A DNA stretch of 46,184 bases from Oligoflexia bacterium (GCA_903895855.1 CAITVN010000046.1:1-46184), one strand, 5' to 3'; shown: positions 34,601 to 43,130, numbered from the stretch's first letter. Program-made: numbers and translations. Notes: generated by a model from the letters alone, not told the origin.

Positions 34601-35058
34601 CTCCTGATACCACAGTTGAACCCATCAGCGAGTTAGACTCAGCGATGGAGATAACGGCCGCCTACCTGAGTGCGACCTCTGTGCCTTCACTCTCGTTTTT
34701 CACTCAAACACACTACCGACTGCAATTCACTGAAGTCACCAAAACCGCGACATCAACTCTGAGCGCTTCACTTGAGCGATTTAGCTTCTTACCTTCTTTT
34801 ATTTTTAGTCGCAGTTTTTTTGGAACGACCGTCAAAACAACCACCGGAACCGTACCCGCCCTTTACTTGCCACCTCTGTTCACTCCCTATACTGAAATGT
34901 GGATCGTCAAAGATCATCGGCTTACCCGGCCTGCGAGACTGCGCTTTGACCCTAAGCAAATGGGTTGTCGCGACATCTTGTCACTCAAAGGCTCAGCTCT
35001 GTATTTTTTCTGCGGTCAGACCGCCAAAGAACCGTCGATTTTGCAAATAAAAATGTGA
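31675..35058 (+). CDS. secreted subtilisin-like (S8) serine protease with long C-terminal extension
   Basis: A 1127-aa protease. A signal peptide (about 1-28) is followed by a 30-130 region that may be the inhibitory propeptide, then by DPLFNRQWALLNTG, a frequent start of the subtilase domain. The catalytic triad is Asp198 (AVLDTGIDFSHP), His282 (GHGTHVSGI) and Ser489 (NGTSMASPFVAG), with oxyanion Asn417 (SGND). Residues 315-360 form an acidic Gln/Pro/Ser-rich insertion between the His and Ser motifs. About 600 residues C-terminal to the domain are beta-rich and without known domains. The gene overlaps the preceding secreted protein gene. It is probably exported to degrade external or prey protein. 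Confidence 0.93.
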   Translation: MNYLKSFLITLSALTLAQIAGTPQDAAAGATFLVSGNSTGLAQFRKAFQQLSEKKAIKATVTQLFEPGEIESLKALGIQSIGETLKIELNSNKSQDDELKLRKLIDAFNSVNSSKITLELNDLVNPLQAEATAPKFSDPLFNRQWALLNTGKSIPLLKSDLSSTLVEGVAGEDIGLAGLPSLGLNGAPRRLVKVAVLDTGIDFSHPDLLQSVYKTESECAALELYRQCLKTKPQNECDATYAKLDTDNNGYPLDCSGWNVTAGKNATTGVFGSPLPNDDAGHGTHVSGIIAASANQIGIAGVSSYARIVPIKIVKSSPNQPIRPQSEGDSETDPEKDEQASQPGSQPTLPGSQESQLKWSSGFVDVIARGLLYALKSGAEVVNLSLAWPSMVDSTVMRTLIETAVARHVIIVASSGNDATDSRVFPCSYTGVICVASHNPDGKLSHFSNYGPFVDIAAPGLRILSTWLTTQTETTFLEVIGYEYKNGTSMASPFVAGAAAEMLSRGFSADDVKTRLLSLSRKNQNAIGNLDLKKAITETPVATFTLSKKQVFTKELFASDTEFTVTTELTNIGKEIEESSLTSNVTVEAVSVPGIEIAQSSKVAVQLSSAAPVPMLSKQKMTLTIPLKVTNFEDLESKFSLSIRIDSDSGRQVIQVPIELSRKLDTEHLPENSKSVTLPVTLSAGTEFFVIDQQSQESIRWAGYDDATQLLSFIDFENPTKSKQLKYPLGVMGAEILQAVLVDALGLGTKQLALLVRLPPPIGKKEQPFRFDFLDQNLKLISQWNIDNQVSALADNYSWAANAPDSPAPKGFSPVWLAFGGTPPSEIKKANPWELAENGGVEPETAPNYHLYRFDGEGLHTIAPPDGQRFIQLLNQSDLEKRSGIIPVLMAKGDDYHLAYQEGLLVQNRVTQRSSLKLEKFRMLFSHLQSVPVFSLDPESRETQDRSPLTVFSGSLRTGSIRMTGVSRAAASPVFAPDTTVEPISELDSAMEITAAYLSATSVPSLSFFTQTHYRLQFTEVTKTATSTLSASLERFSFLPSFIFSRSFFGTTVKTTTGTVPALYLPPLFTPYTEMWIVKDHRLTRPARLRFDPKQMGCRDILSLKGSALYFFCGQTAKEPSILQIKM

Positions 35059-35106
35059 TCAAGAAGCATTGAACTACTGAAGTCTATCAGTTAGATTTGA
35101 GTAACT

Positions 35107-35523
35107 ATGGAACTGACTCTCATCAAGACTGGACTGAACGACATTGATTCACAACACGAACAGCTCATTGGATGCATTAACGATCTTGCCAAAAGCGCAG
35201 GAACCGAAAACGCAAAAGAGGCCGTCAAGATCGCACTCATGCGCCTTTCTTACTATGCCGTCAGTCACCTCGCTTACGAAGAACAGGGCATGACTTTTTT
35301 CGGATACCCAAGGGCAGCTGAGCACATCGAACAGCACCAATTCTTTGTTCATAAACTTGAAACGATCACAGAAAAAATTAAACAAGGACTAAACACCCCA
35401 GCAACCGACCTCTTGATCTTCATGCGTGAATGGTTACTGACCCACATCGGCAAAGAAGATGTCTTGTACGCTGAATTCTTGGTCAGCTGCAACGCCGCCC
35501 CAAACTACAAACCACCGGTCTGA
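35107..35523 (+). CDS. bacteriohemerythrin
   Basis: A 138-aa non-haem di-iron protein. The ligand set is complete: His17 (DSQHEQL), His54 and Glu58 (HLAYEE), His73 and His77 (HIEQHQFF), His113 and Asp118 (HIGKEDVLYAEFL). It should bind O2 or NO and could store or sense oxygen in the cytoplasm. Length fits single-domain hemerythrins. It lies 48 nt after the subtilase stop, so readthrough transcription is possible. A small CACCAG/CTGGTG stem (35542-35557) follows its stop. Confidence 0.92.
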   Translation: MELTLIKTGLNDIDSQHEQLIGCINDLAKSAGTENAKEAVKIALMRLSYYAVSHLAYEEQGMTFFGYPRAAEHIEQHQFFVHKLETITEKIKQGLNTPATDLLIFMREWLLTHIGKEDVLYAEFLVSCNAAPNYKPPV

Positions 35524-35541
35524 GCACTGGTCTCACTTCAT

Positions 35542-35557
35542 CACCAGCCGACTGGTG
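35542..35557 (+). terminator. possible weak terminator hairpin after the hemerythrin gene
   Basis: A perfect 6-bp CACCAG/CTGGTG stem with a 4-nt loop lies 18 nt past the hemerythrin stop. The downstream sequence (TCATTTCACC) lacks a real U-tract, so this is weak. Confidence 0.25.
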
Positions 35558-35716
35558 TCATTTCACCTCTATTGTTGTTGGAAATCGCAAAATTGCACTT
35601 CTAAAACTCCACACTGCACAGATTTCAAAATATATACACAGCAAGTCATCTACCCAAAGTGCTATTTCTACTAACCTATTAAAAAAACTTTAAAAACACC
35701 AAAGTCATCAAGTGTT

Positions 35717-35732
35717 TGGCATTCGAATTGCT
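35717..35732 (+). promoter_or_regulatory. sigma-54 (RpoN) -24/-12 promoter
   Basis: TGGCAT-N5-TTGCT, with GG and GC exactly 10 nt apart and one mismatch to TGGCAC-N5-TTGCW. The start near 35743 leaves a leader of about 15 nt containing AAGGAG, in front of the lipoprotein ATG at 35758. Confidence 0.6.
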
Positions 35733-35757
35733 CATGCCCTGACCAAGGAGATTAGTT

Positions 35758-36513
35758 ATGAAATTGACAACAAAAATGCTTTCAACCCTAATTGCGACTG
35801 CAACCCTGGGACTCAGTTCTTTATTCACCACCGGCTGCGTGATCACCACCTCGGGTGGCGGCACCATTTACTATGGCGGCTGGTATGACGTGTACGGCAG
35901 CTACTGCGGCACCACACTTCGCCCTGGCTGTAACTTCTATTCAGACGGCAGTAAGATCATCGACATTGAAGATCCGTACTACAGCGCCGGCAACACCATT
36001 TACTACGGCCTTTGGACCTACAACGATTCATTCGGCTACCCACAAGCCTACACCGGCTGGGGATGGCAAAGCTCAAATGGCATTATCTATGACCAATACG
36101 GCTATGCTTTAAACGAAGAAGGCGCATCTGAAACTCGTGAACTCACCGCTGAAGTCGCACAAAAAGAAGAAGACACTGCTAAAGCAGCTGGTAAACTTTT
36201 CTCTGAAAAATACGCTCTTTCTGAAGACGTTGGCGTTCACATCGCTAAGACCCTCTCTGATTGGGCAACTCTTTCACGTCGCGCCAATCGCGCACGCACT
36301 GAAGCCGACATCGCTGACTTCAGCAAACGCCTTTACGGTGTGAGTTTAGAACAAACCACCGTGGCTCTCGAAACAGCTAAGAAGGGTGACGCTAGCGCAC
36401 TCGTTTCTCTCAACTCTGATGTCGCTCAATTCTGGGGAACCGACGCTCAGACTTCTGCAAAGATTCTTAAGAATTGGTATCGTGCCGAGCTAAATGAACT
36501 GAACGTTCAGTAA
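35758..36513 (+). CDS. Gly/Tyr-rich lipoprotein, function unknown
   Basis: A 251-aa lipoprotein. Residues 1-27 form a signal peptide with lipobox TTGC (Cys27). The ATG has AAGGAG about 6 nt upstream. The N-terminal mature part (about 30-120) is unusually rich in Gly, Tyr and Trp in short repeats, such as GGTIYYGGWYDVYGSYCG and NTIYYGLWTYND. It holds two further cysteines that could pair. The rest (about 120-251) is helical, charged and soluble-looking (ELTAEVAQKEEDTAKAAGKL). No catalytic motif is visible. It is transcribed alone from a predicted sigma-54 promoter and ends in a terminator. It may be an outer-membrane surface lipoprotein. Confidence 0.8.
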   Translation: MKLTTKMLSTLIATATLGLSSLFTTGCVITTSGGGTIYYGGWYDVYGSYCGTTLRPGCNFYSDGSKIIDIEDPYYSAGNTIYYGLWTYNDSFGYPQAYTGWGWQSSNGIIYDQYGYALNEEGASETRELTAEVAQKEEDTAKAAGKLFSEKYALSEDVGVHIAKTLSDWATLSRRANRARTEADIADFSKRLYGVSLEQTTVALETAKKGDASALVSLNSDVAQFWGTDAQTSAKILKNWYRAELNELNVQ

Positions 36514-36542
36514 GCTTAAGCATTCGATGCACAATTAGGAAT

Positions 36543-36589
36543 GGGCCCTTAGCGGAACTTGCCCCCTGCTTTGGGCCCTTTTCTTTTTT
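36543..36589 (+). terminator. rho-independent terminator after the lipoprotein gene
   Basis: GGGCCC (36543-36548) pairs with GGGCCC (36573-36578), extended by AGCGG/CCTGCT. A T-rich tract follows (36579-36589, TTTTCTTTTTT). Confidence 0.85.
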
Positions 36590-36609
36590 GGAGAACGCAG
36601 TCTACGAAT

Positions 36610-37434
36610 TTAATAGCGCTCAAAAATAGAATTGTGAGCATGCGTTCTCTTCAGCTTCACATACCCCAGCTTCTCAAACTCAATTCCGTCATGGGTTTCA
36701 ATGATCACAAGTTTTGGCCAGAGTGACTCGGGGGCCGTCTTGAAGAAATGATTCATCGCCACGCTTTCGTAGCCTTCGATGTCAATCTTAAGCACATCAA
36801 CTTGGGTAACTGACTTTTTTCTCAAAACATCTAATAACGGCTCGCAGTGAATTTTAACCTGAGAAGAGCCTGCACTCGAAATCACGGTCGCACCACCTAG
36901 GTGAGAAGGATCAAAATACAAAGTCAAGTCTTGCACTTTGTCAGACACTCCGATGGGTAACGCCTGAATAAACGACTCGAGACCATTGAACTTCAAGTTC
37001 GTCACATACCGATCAAACATCAATGGGTTCGGCTCAAATCCTAATACGATTCCTGTTTGGCCCATGAGTTTGGCGGCAAGCAAACTGTAAAACCCCGTAT
37101 TTGCGCCAATATCGATGAAGGTTGATCCGGGCTTGAGTCTCTCAGTGAGTAACTCAATTTCTTCGTGCTCATAGTAAAACGGAATAAATAAAACAAACCG
37201 ATCACCCAGATTTTGGTGAGGGTAAAACCGACACTTGATACCAAACGGCTCGGCATCGACGATTTGCCGATGTCGCAGTGCAAACTTTCTCAGCACGATC
37301 GCAGTTTTCAACTGAAACCAGCCGCGATCGAAACGTTGACAAAGACGGTGTGAGCTCAAAGAAATTCCAGACAAAGCGTATTTTCCATAAACAGACTGAT
37401 TGTCTGAAGCGCAGTGCACCAATGATTGACTCAT
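36610..37434 (-). CDS. FkbM-family methyltransferase
   Basis: A 274-aa SAM-dependent methyltransferase. Motif I is FIDIGANTGFYSLLAAKLMG (about 106-125), followed by VLGFEPNPLMF and the FkbM block QVDVLKIDIEGYESVAM. FkbM proteins O-methylate sugars, polyketides or glycopeptides, and in Gram-negatives are often tied to surface polysaccharides. The start at 37434 has only a weak ribosome site, so a later start is possible. It converges with the lipoprotein gene and is divergent from ctaA. No glycosyltransferase neighbours are present to suggest a substrate. Confidence 0.88.
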   Translation of the reverse strand: MSQSLVHCASDNQSVYGKYALSGISLSSHRLCQRFDRGWFQLKTAIVLRKFALRHRQIVDAEPFGIKCRFYPHQNLGDRFVLFIPFYYEHEEIELLTERLKPGSTFIDIGANTGFYSLLAAKLMGQTGIVLGFEPNPLMFDRYVTNLKFNGLESFIQALPIGVSDKVQDLTLYFDPSHLGGATVISSAGSSQVKIHCEPLLDVLRKKSVTQVDVLKIDIEGYESVAMNHFFKTAPESLWPKLVIIETHDGIEFEKLGYVKLKRTHAHNSIFERY

Positions 37435-37508
37435 GATTGACGAAGTATCACCAAACGGCTTTTTTTTTTAGTGAAATGCTTAAGATTGTACAGTAGCCAT
37501 TACCTCAA

Positions 37509-38645
37509 ATGGCAAACACACCAACCCCCATCACTCAGCCTCCCCGAGAACTCACCTCACGTCTCCCCGTAACAGCCGTTATTTGGCTGGTTTCGGTCTG
37601 CGTTCTGATCATTTTAATGATCTGTGTTGGCGGCATCACCCGACTCACTGGCTCAGGACTTTCAATCGTTGAATGGAAACCCATCATGGGCGCCATACCG
37701 CCTTTAAACGAAGCTGACTGGCTCGATGCGTTCAATAAGTACAAAGCGTTTCCGCAATTCAAACTCGTCAACGCGGCAATGACGGTATCTGAGTTCAAGT
37801 TTATTTTTTTCTGGGAATGGTTTCATCGACTCTTGGGTCGAGCGATTGGCATTGCCTACCTACTGCCTCTCGGTTTCTTCGTCACAAAATATCGATTCAC
37901 TCGTGCGATCAAGAATCAGCTTTTTCTAGGGTTCTTCTTGGGTCTGCTTCAGGGCCTCATGGGCTGGCTCATGGTCATGAGCGGGTTGGTTGACATTCCG
38001 CGAGTGAGCCACTTTCGCTTGGCAGCACATTTTATGTTGGCGATTGCCATTCTGGGATACCTCACCTGGATCATCTTAGATCACACCCGACCACAGCGAA
38101 CGTTGGCACCTGTGCGCAGCAATCGTTTCAACGCCATTGCTGTCTACTCTGTCGGTATCCTAACCCTCATTCAGCTCACCTGGGGCGCATTCACGGCAGG
38201 TTTGAAAGCCGGATTTGGATTTAACACCTACCCACTCATGAATGGCCAATGGGTTCCACTCGATGTTTTTTTTCAACTTGAAAATTCACTCAGCGTTTTC
38301 ATTTCACACCCACCAGCCGTGCAGTGGGGACACCGAACTCTTGGGCTCGCGCTCCTAGTGTTAACTCTCGTGGCTTGGCTAGGTAGCGCAAAACGGGTCA
38401 ATTTTCAGGTAACTACCCAACCCACAAACACCCACGAAAGTAGCACACTTTCGAGAAGCTTTTTTCTGGTCTTTTTGGCGACGTCTATTCAATTTTGCCT
38501 GGGTATCGCAACCTTGGTGTTGATCGTACCCGTCACGCTCGCAGTGACTCATCAACTTGGCGGTGTACTCGTGTTTTTAGCGACAGTGAATCTAATGCAT
38601 CACTACAAGATGACGGCAGCCACCTCACTAGAACAACCGTTTTAG
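37509..38645 (+). CDS. ctaA: heme A synthase (COX15/CtaA)
   Basis: A 378-aa inner-membrane enzyme that oxidises heme O to heme A for cytochrome oxidase. About eight hydrophobic segments are seen. Haem-ligand histidines are in WEWFHRLLGR, VSHFRLAAHFML, QWGHRTLGLALL and AVTHQLGGVLVF, all family signatures. The TRLTGSGLSIVEWKPIMGAIPPL block is typical of the alphaproteobacterial COX15-type. The gene implies an aa3-type oxidase elsewhere in the genome. The 3' end overlaps the convergent gene by 18 nt. Confidence 0.95.
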   Translation: MANTPTPITQPPRELTSRLPVTAVIWLVSVCVLIILMICVGGITRLTGSGLSIVEWKPIMGAIPPLNEADWLDAFNKYKAFPQFKLVNAAMTVSEFKFIFFWEWFHRLLGRAIGIAYLLPLGFFVTKYRFTRAIKNQLFLGFFLGLLQGLMGWLMVMSGLVDIPRVSHFRLAAHFMLAIAILGYLTWIILDHTRPQRTLAPVRSNRFNAIAVYSVGILTLIQLTWGAFTAGLKAGFGFNTYPLMNGQWVPLDVFFQLENSLSVFISHPPAVQWGHRTLGLALLVLTLVAWLGSAKRVNFQVTTQPTNTHESSTLSRSFFLVFLATSIQFCLGIATLVLIVPVTLAVTHQLGGVLVFLATVNLMHHYKMTAATSLEQPF

Positions 38646-39755
38646 CGTCTTCAAACTCTCTATCGCCGAAACTGGGCCATCTCTCAGGTCACAAAGTTTT
38701 TCGATCTCAAACGGATCAAACTGCTCGGGCGCGCGCGACACATCAACGTACTCAGATTTTGGTCGCAGATTTCTGTGATCGAAATCCCGGGTCGACTTCC
38801 AGCGCGAATACTCAGTGCAGTAGCGAGGCCGAAATTTATTCAAATGAGTCTTCACCGCACCCAACAAAGGCTCAGTATACGAGTTCGGATTATAATACTC
38901 ATCCCAATCATCACTCACATAGTCTGACATGTGAAACGGCCTTAACTGTACAATTCGCACCCAAGGATAACTCGAATTGCCTCGAACAATTTTAAACATG
39001 GGGTCTTTCACCACGTGGCCACTCGCTGTGGCTACTAAATCACGGTAAAACTCAAACCCATTGAAATTGGCGGCGAGATCGGCAAACGAGAAAACTCCGT
39101 CGGCTTGCTTACCGATGTAGCTAGCCTCAGTTTGAGTGCCGTAAGCCGCTGCAATATCTGGCCGAGCTCCATGATCACTTCTCACGTACTCGCGGTAGCC
39201 CAGCCGAAAAAAGTGCGAAAGCTTGTCAGCACCGAATCGGTGTCCATTCACCTCAAAAGTAGCAGCCACTATTTTTCCGACCCACTTTGAAGCGGCATCA
39301 AATGCAAACATTCTAAAAATTGAGGGCAGTCCCTCGACCATCGTTCGGTACTGAGAGTAAATCGAAACGAATTTCTGATCACCATCCATAAAGACCGGGT
39401 AAACACCGTATTCATCGACCAATTCTTCTCGCATCCATTTTTCTAGTGGGGTGCCGAAAATCATTTTATCGACTGAGTGCTGGGCTAGAATATTTGCCCG
39501 CAATACACCTGCAATCTTTTCATCAGACCACTTGCCTTTGATGCTGTTTTCGGTGTTGACCCTGGCAGTTTCTAACCACTCATTGAGGCGTTCGTCCATC
39601 ACATCACCGACATCTTTGAGGCCTCGGTCTCGGTAAGTGAGTTGATCGGTTTCGTAGGCAAATGAAGCCGACGACAAGGCGAGAGTAACCATCGATGCGA
39701 TGGCGGCTTGTTGAATCGTTCGTTTTTTGAACAATGGTCTTTTTGTGGTCTGCAT
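38628..39755 (-). CDS. secreted protein with DKxxHF motif, function unknown
   Basis: A 375-aa protein. Its ATG at 39755 has AAAGGG about 9 nt upstream. Residues 1-33 form a signal peptide (basic start, ASMVTLALSSASFA). The most distinctive feature is GADKLSHFFRLGYREY (about 175-190) with Asp177, Lys178 and His181. Such DKxxHF segments recur in unassigned bacterial envelope proteins and could bind a metal. Other features are EYGVYPVFMDGDQKFV and a Trp/Tyr-rich C-terminal third (SDDWDEYYNPNSYTEP). One Cys pair lies near the C-terminus. It converges with ctaA, overlapping its last 18 nt. I do not assign a function. Confidence 0.72.
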   Translation of the reverse strand: MQTTKRPLFKKRTIQQAAIASMVTLALSSASFAYETDQLTYRDRGLKDVGDVMDERLNEWLETARVNTENSIKGKWSDEKIAGVLRANILAQHSVDKMIFGTPLEKWMREELVDEYGVYPVFMDGDQKFVSIYSQYRTMVEGLPSIFRMFAFDAASKWVGKIVAATFEVNGHRFGADKLSHFFRLGYREYVRSDHGARPDIAAAYGTQTEASYIGKQADGVFSFADLAANFNGFEFYRDLVATASGHVVKDPMFKIVRGNSSYPWVRIVQLRPFHMSDYVSDDWDEYYNPNSYTEPLLGAVKTHLNKFRPRYCTEYSRWKSTRDFDHRNLRPKSEYVDVSRAPEQFDPFEIEKLCDLRDGPVSAIESLKTLKRLF

Positions 39756-39871
39756 TGAAATATTCCCTTTGACCTAGATCTAGCTGGTTTAGTCGAAGAG
39801 GTCAAAATAACGCCTCAAGTCATGCACGCGGTGAAATCAATTGTCTCATCGAGCAAACCCTTGACTGAGGC

Positions 39872-39886
39872 TGCCTTTTTAAGGCA
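39872..39886 (+). promoter_or_regulatory. TGCCTT-TTT-AAGGCA hairpin upstream of guaC
   Basis: A perfect 6-bp stem with a 3-nt loop. It ends 3 nt before a GAGG ribosome site (39890-39893) and 15 nt before the start codon of the GMP reductase gene. It is too weak and uridine-poor for a terminator and might tune ribosome access. Confidence 0.3.
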
Positions 39887-39901
39887 CATGAGGCCTACCT
39901 T

Positions 39902-40918
39902 ATGTCAAAATACGCTTACACTTTCGATGACGTTTTACTGGTGCCCAGCTACAACCATTACGAATCCAGACGAATGGTCGACACTTCGGTCACCGATAAG
40001 ACGGGTAAATTGACACTCAGTCTACCTGTGATGACGTCAAACATGGACACAGTCACAGAGAGCGCGATGGCTAATTTCATCGGTGAAAAAGGCGGCATTG
40101 GCGTACTTCATCGATTCATGTCGATTGAAAAAAACCTAGAAGAATACAAACTCTGCAAACACAAAACTTTCGTTTCAGTCGGCTGCACCGAAAAAGACCT
40201 CGAGCGCGCCGAAGCACACTATAATGCGGGTGCGCTTTATTTCTGTGTCGATGTGGCTCACGGACACGCCAAGTATGTTGGCAAAACATTAAAGCGACTT
40301 CGCGACTTATTACCTAATGCTTGTTTAATGGCGGGTAACGTCGCTACCTACGCTGGCGCCGATTACTTGGCGAACTGCGGAGCCGACATCATTAAAGTCG
40401 GCATCGGCGGCGGCTCAGTTTGTAGCACACGCATCAAGACAGGGTTCGGAATTCCGATGATCACATCGATTCAAGAGTGTTCAAAAGTCGACCGCTCACT
40501 CGTGGCCGATGGTGGCATTCGAACTGCTGGTGACATCGTGAAAGCTCTGGCTTTCGGAGCCGACTTCATCATGATTGGTGGCATGCTCTCGGGCACTCGG
40601 CCAACACCCGGCCCGGTCATTACCAATGCCGCCGGAAAAAAAGTCAAAGCCTACCGCGGAATGGCGAGCCGTGAAGCTCAAGAAGATTTCATGGGCGGAA
40701 TGTCTGAATGGAAAACAGCCGAAGGAGTCGCCACCGAAGTGACTTACCGTGAAGACGAAGAAGCCATCATTGGCGACATCATGGGCGGCTTACGCTCAGG
40801 AATGACCTACGGTGGTGCTGCGACGATTAAAGAACTGCAACGCAAACTCGATTACATGATCGTGACCGCTGCCGGCAGAATTGAAAGCCTGCCACACAAG
40901 ACCCTGAACCATTATTAA
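39902..40918 (+). CDS. guaC: GMP reductase (IMPDH/GMPR family)
   Basis: A 338-aa NADPH-dependent enzyme that deaminates GMP to IMP. The catalytic Cys174 lies in GIGGGSVCSTRIKTG, with KVGIGG binding phosphate, VADGGIRTAGDIVKALAFGAD and GDIMGGLRSGMTY. It lacks the two CBS domains of typical IMP dehydrogenase. It has GGMSEWKTAEG, as in the GMP-reductase GGVAEYRAAEG, and lacks the IMPDH Arg-Tyr flap. Some IMPDH-like traits (YRGM, IESLPH) remain, so a CBS-less IMP dehydrogenase is the alternative. GAGG lies 8 nt upstream of the ATG. The next gene starts 19 nt later. Confidence 0.82.
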   Translation: MSKYAYTFDDVLLVPSYNHYESRRMVDTSVTDKTGKLTLSLPVMTSNMDTVTESAMANFIGEKGGIGVLHRFMSIEKNLEEYKLCKHKTFVSVGCTEKDLERAEAHYNAGALYFCVDVAHGHAKYVGKTLKRLRDLLPNACLMAGNVATYAGADYLANCGADIIKVGIGGGSVCSTRIKTGFGIPMITSIQECSKVDRSLVADGGIRTAGDIVKALAFGADFIMIGGMLSGTRPTPGPVITNAAGKKVKAYRGMASREAQEDFMGGMSEWKTAEGVATEVTYREDEEAIIGDIMGGLRSGMTYGGAATIKELQRKLDYMIVTAAGRIESLPHKTLNHY

Positions 40919-40937
40919 ACAACCAAAGGAGATCGTT

Positions 40938-41426
40938 ATGAAAAATCCACTCAATGCCCTGACCTCAGCCTTCGTCCTTAGTGTCATTTCTTTGTTTTCA
41001 GTTGCCGCTACTCACTCAGCCGAGGCCGCTGGCTTTTGCTGGGCACAAGTGCCATCAGGCGTGAATTGCACCGTGATCACCAACTCAACACCCATCACTT
41101 TTGGTTTTACTTGCACCGCTTGGGCCCATAGCCAAAGCGCCAGCAAATGGGGCAGCTACCGAAATGCTGACATCAACGTCGTTCTAGCTCAACAAATCGA
41201 AGCGTGTAACTACGTTAATGGCCAAAACAAGTACGAGTGTTTCATCACCGAAACTTGCCCGACAACGAGTTCACTACGCCCTACTCACAAGGCTCTATTC
41301 GCACCAGACATGACCGCTGCCGTTTCGGGCTGTGTTGACGTCGCTGCCGTTGAGTATTTGGCAGCACTCAGAACCGTTGGCGCAGGCTGCGGAATTTCTC
41401 CAAAAGCCGTCGCTACGATGCCTTGA
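40938..41426 (+). CDS. small Cys-rich secreted protein
   Basis: A 162-aa protein with a signal peptide of about 31 residues (SVISLFSVAATHSAEAAG). AAAGGAG lies 6-7 nt before the ATG. The mature domain has about eight cysteines (GFCWAQVP, GVNCTVITN, GFTCTAWAH, EACNYV, YECFITETCPTT, SGCVDV and GAGCGIS), which suggests a disulphide-bonded, protease-resistant fold. It lies 19 nt after guaC and may be co-transcribed, although its biology seems unrelated. No family recognised. Confidence 0.75.
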   Translation: MKNPLNALTSAFVLSVISLFSVAATHSAEAAGFCWAQVPSGVNCTVITNSTPITFGFTCTAWAHSQSASKWGSYRNADINVVLAQQIEACNYVNGQNKYECFITETCPTTSSLRPTHKALFAPDMTAAVSGCVDVAAVEYLAALRTVGAGCGISPKAVATMP

Positions 41427-41454
41427 ATAGGTAACGAAGATTACTCTTCTGCCA

Positions 41455-43071
41455 TCAGGAAATTGGGACAAACGGTGCCAACGCCTTAGGAAGAATCTTA
41501 ATTCCTAATTTTTCACATTTGTGCCGTAACTCTTTTTCGTCGGCGTGACTGGTGACCAAAACCGCTTGTCTGTTGACACCAATCATGTCGATCACTTCTA
41601 GGCCCGTAAGACCTGAGCCGATCAATTCGTAATCACACAAGTAGAGTGTGCTAGAACTCGAGCCGAGAGTTGATCGATACCAATCCATAAATACTTTGGT
41701 TTCATAAAAATGATGTAGTGTCGTTTGCGAGTGAGACTTAAACCGATCAGTCCAAATCTCATGAATCGATGGATCATCGTCCAGCACAACAATATCAATA
41801 GCGTCACTGGGAATCTTGACCTCATCGATGAACCAACGTGGAGCTGAGGCAAGACCTACACTAAGAGTCACACAAGTGCCTTCACCTAAAACCGACTCGA
41901 TAAGTAGCGATCCTCCCCAACTTTCAACAGACTTTCTGGCATGATATAAACCCAACCCATTGCCATTTTCTTTGCCATGAGTCTCGCCACGCTCGCCCAG
42001 TTTCGAAAGTACCTCCCGAGAGATTCCCTTTCCATTATCCTTAATTTCTATCACAGCTCGACCTGAATTTTTATTTAATGAAACTGCAACTTCGCCACCA
42101 CATTCACCAAGCGATTCAATGGCATTGTTCAATAAATTAGACAAAACTCTTCCAAACTCAGTAGGCTGAATCTGAGCAAACAGGCCGTAAGACTTAGAAT
42201 GATCAAAATCGATTTTCAAACCTACCCGATTCGCCATCTGAACTCGTTTTTGCGAAACTGAGGCACCAATCAACGCCGAAAGCAATTCAACTGAGCCGAC
42301 CTCATTTGAAAGCCCAACCCCCACGCTACCACTGGCGCGAGCCACTTCTTTGCCCTCTGGTAAGGTGCGGTTCCTTTCAAGAATATTAGTAGCAATATCT
42401 CTGATCCGGTTAGCTGCAGTTCTGAGCATGACTCTACTTTGTTCGTCAAGCCCCTTAGCACTGTGAACGACAGCAGCCAACGTGGCCAGCGGTGACCCAA
42501 TATCGTGCGAAACTTGAGCGGCCAACGCTGATAAGCCCTCGGCGCGCTCAACCCTTTCAGCAACGAGCCTTCGCTCCCAAAGAATCTTTGATCTAAACCA
42601 ATGCAGACCCAAATAGACACAAAGCAAAGTCGAAAAACGAGCAACCCAAAGAAGCACTAAGAACAAGCCATCTGTAGTCGAAAAATAAGTTAGCCTCCAA
42701 GTGCTCCCATTGATTCCGGCGATCTCGGTCGATATTTCGTGCCCGTACACATTAACGAAGTTACGCTTGCAGCCGCCCTTGAAACTCAAGTCTAAAAACC
42801 TCTGACGAACAGGCGATACTTGTTCAAGGACTGGACATCGAACCAGTCCAAGAGACTCAAGATTATTGATTGACCTTGCTAACAAATAAGGATCAGCCAA
42901 ATCACTTTCCCTACTCAGAAAGCTTCTGACACTCACCATGATTCTATTTGAACTGTGCACCTCAGCGAGATAGAACGCGCCTTCAATTAAACAAAGGCCA
43001 ACTGAGCTAAACAATACAAAACGCCCAACTATACTGGAAAGAATGTAATTTAGTATCTTAGTTTTAACCAT
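41455..43071 (-). CDS. hybrid sensor histidine kinase with C-terminal receiver-like domain
   Basis: A 538-aa membrane kinase. Membrane segments lie at about 10-36 and 135-157 and enclose an extracytoplasmic sensor of about 100 residues (two cysteines, 79 and 101). HisKA has QVSHDIGSPLATL (His189). The ATPase domain has NNAIESLGE (N box), DNGKGI, and GNGLGLYHARKSVESWGG. The C-terminus (about 423-538) is a receiver fold with acidic LDDD at about 431-433, phospho-acceptor Asp480 in LCDYELIG and Lys529 in LPK. No DNA-binding output is attached and no response regulator is adjacent. It is last in the operon after the YcaO-like gene, 59 nt downstream. Confidence 0.9.
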   Translation of the reverse strand: MVKTKILNYILSSIVGRFVLFSSVGLCLIEGAFYLAEVHSSNRIMVSVRSFLSRESDLADPYLLARSINNLESLGLVRCPVLEQVSPVRQRFLDLSFKGGCKRNFVNVYGHEISTEIAGINGSTWRLTYFSTTDGLFLVLLWVARFSTLLCVYLGLHWFRSKILWERRLVAERVERAEGLSALAAQVSHDIGSPLATLAAVVHSAKGLDEQSRVMLRTAANRIRDIATNILERNRTLPEGKEVARASGSVGVGLSNEVGSVELLSALIGASVSQKRVQMANRVGLKIDFDHSKSYGLFAQIQPTEFGRVLSNLLNNAIESLGECGGEVAVSLNKNSGRAVIEIKDNGKGISREVLSKLGERGETHGKENGNGLGLYHARKSVESWGGSLLIESVLGEGTCVTLSVGLASAPRWFIDEVKIPSDAIDIVVLDDDPSIHEIWTDRFKSHSQTTLHHFYETKVFMDWYRSTLGSSSSTLYLCDYELIGSGLTGLEVIDMIGVNRQAVLVTSHADEKELRHKCEKLGIKILPKALAPFVPIS

Positions 43072-43130
43072 GTGTACCTAGTAAACAAAGCGGTTCACTG
43101 ACCCAAGTTGCCACCCTAACGCTTCTTGCA

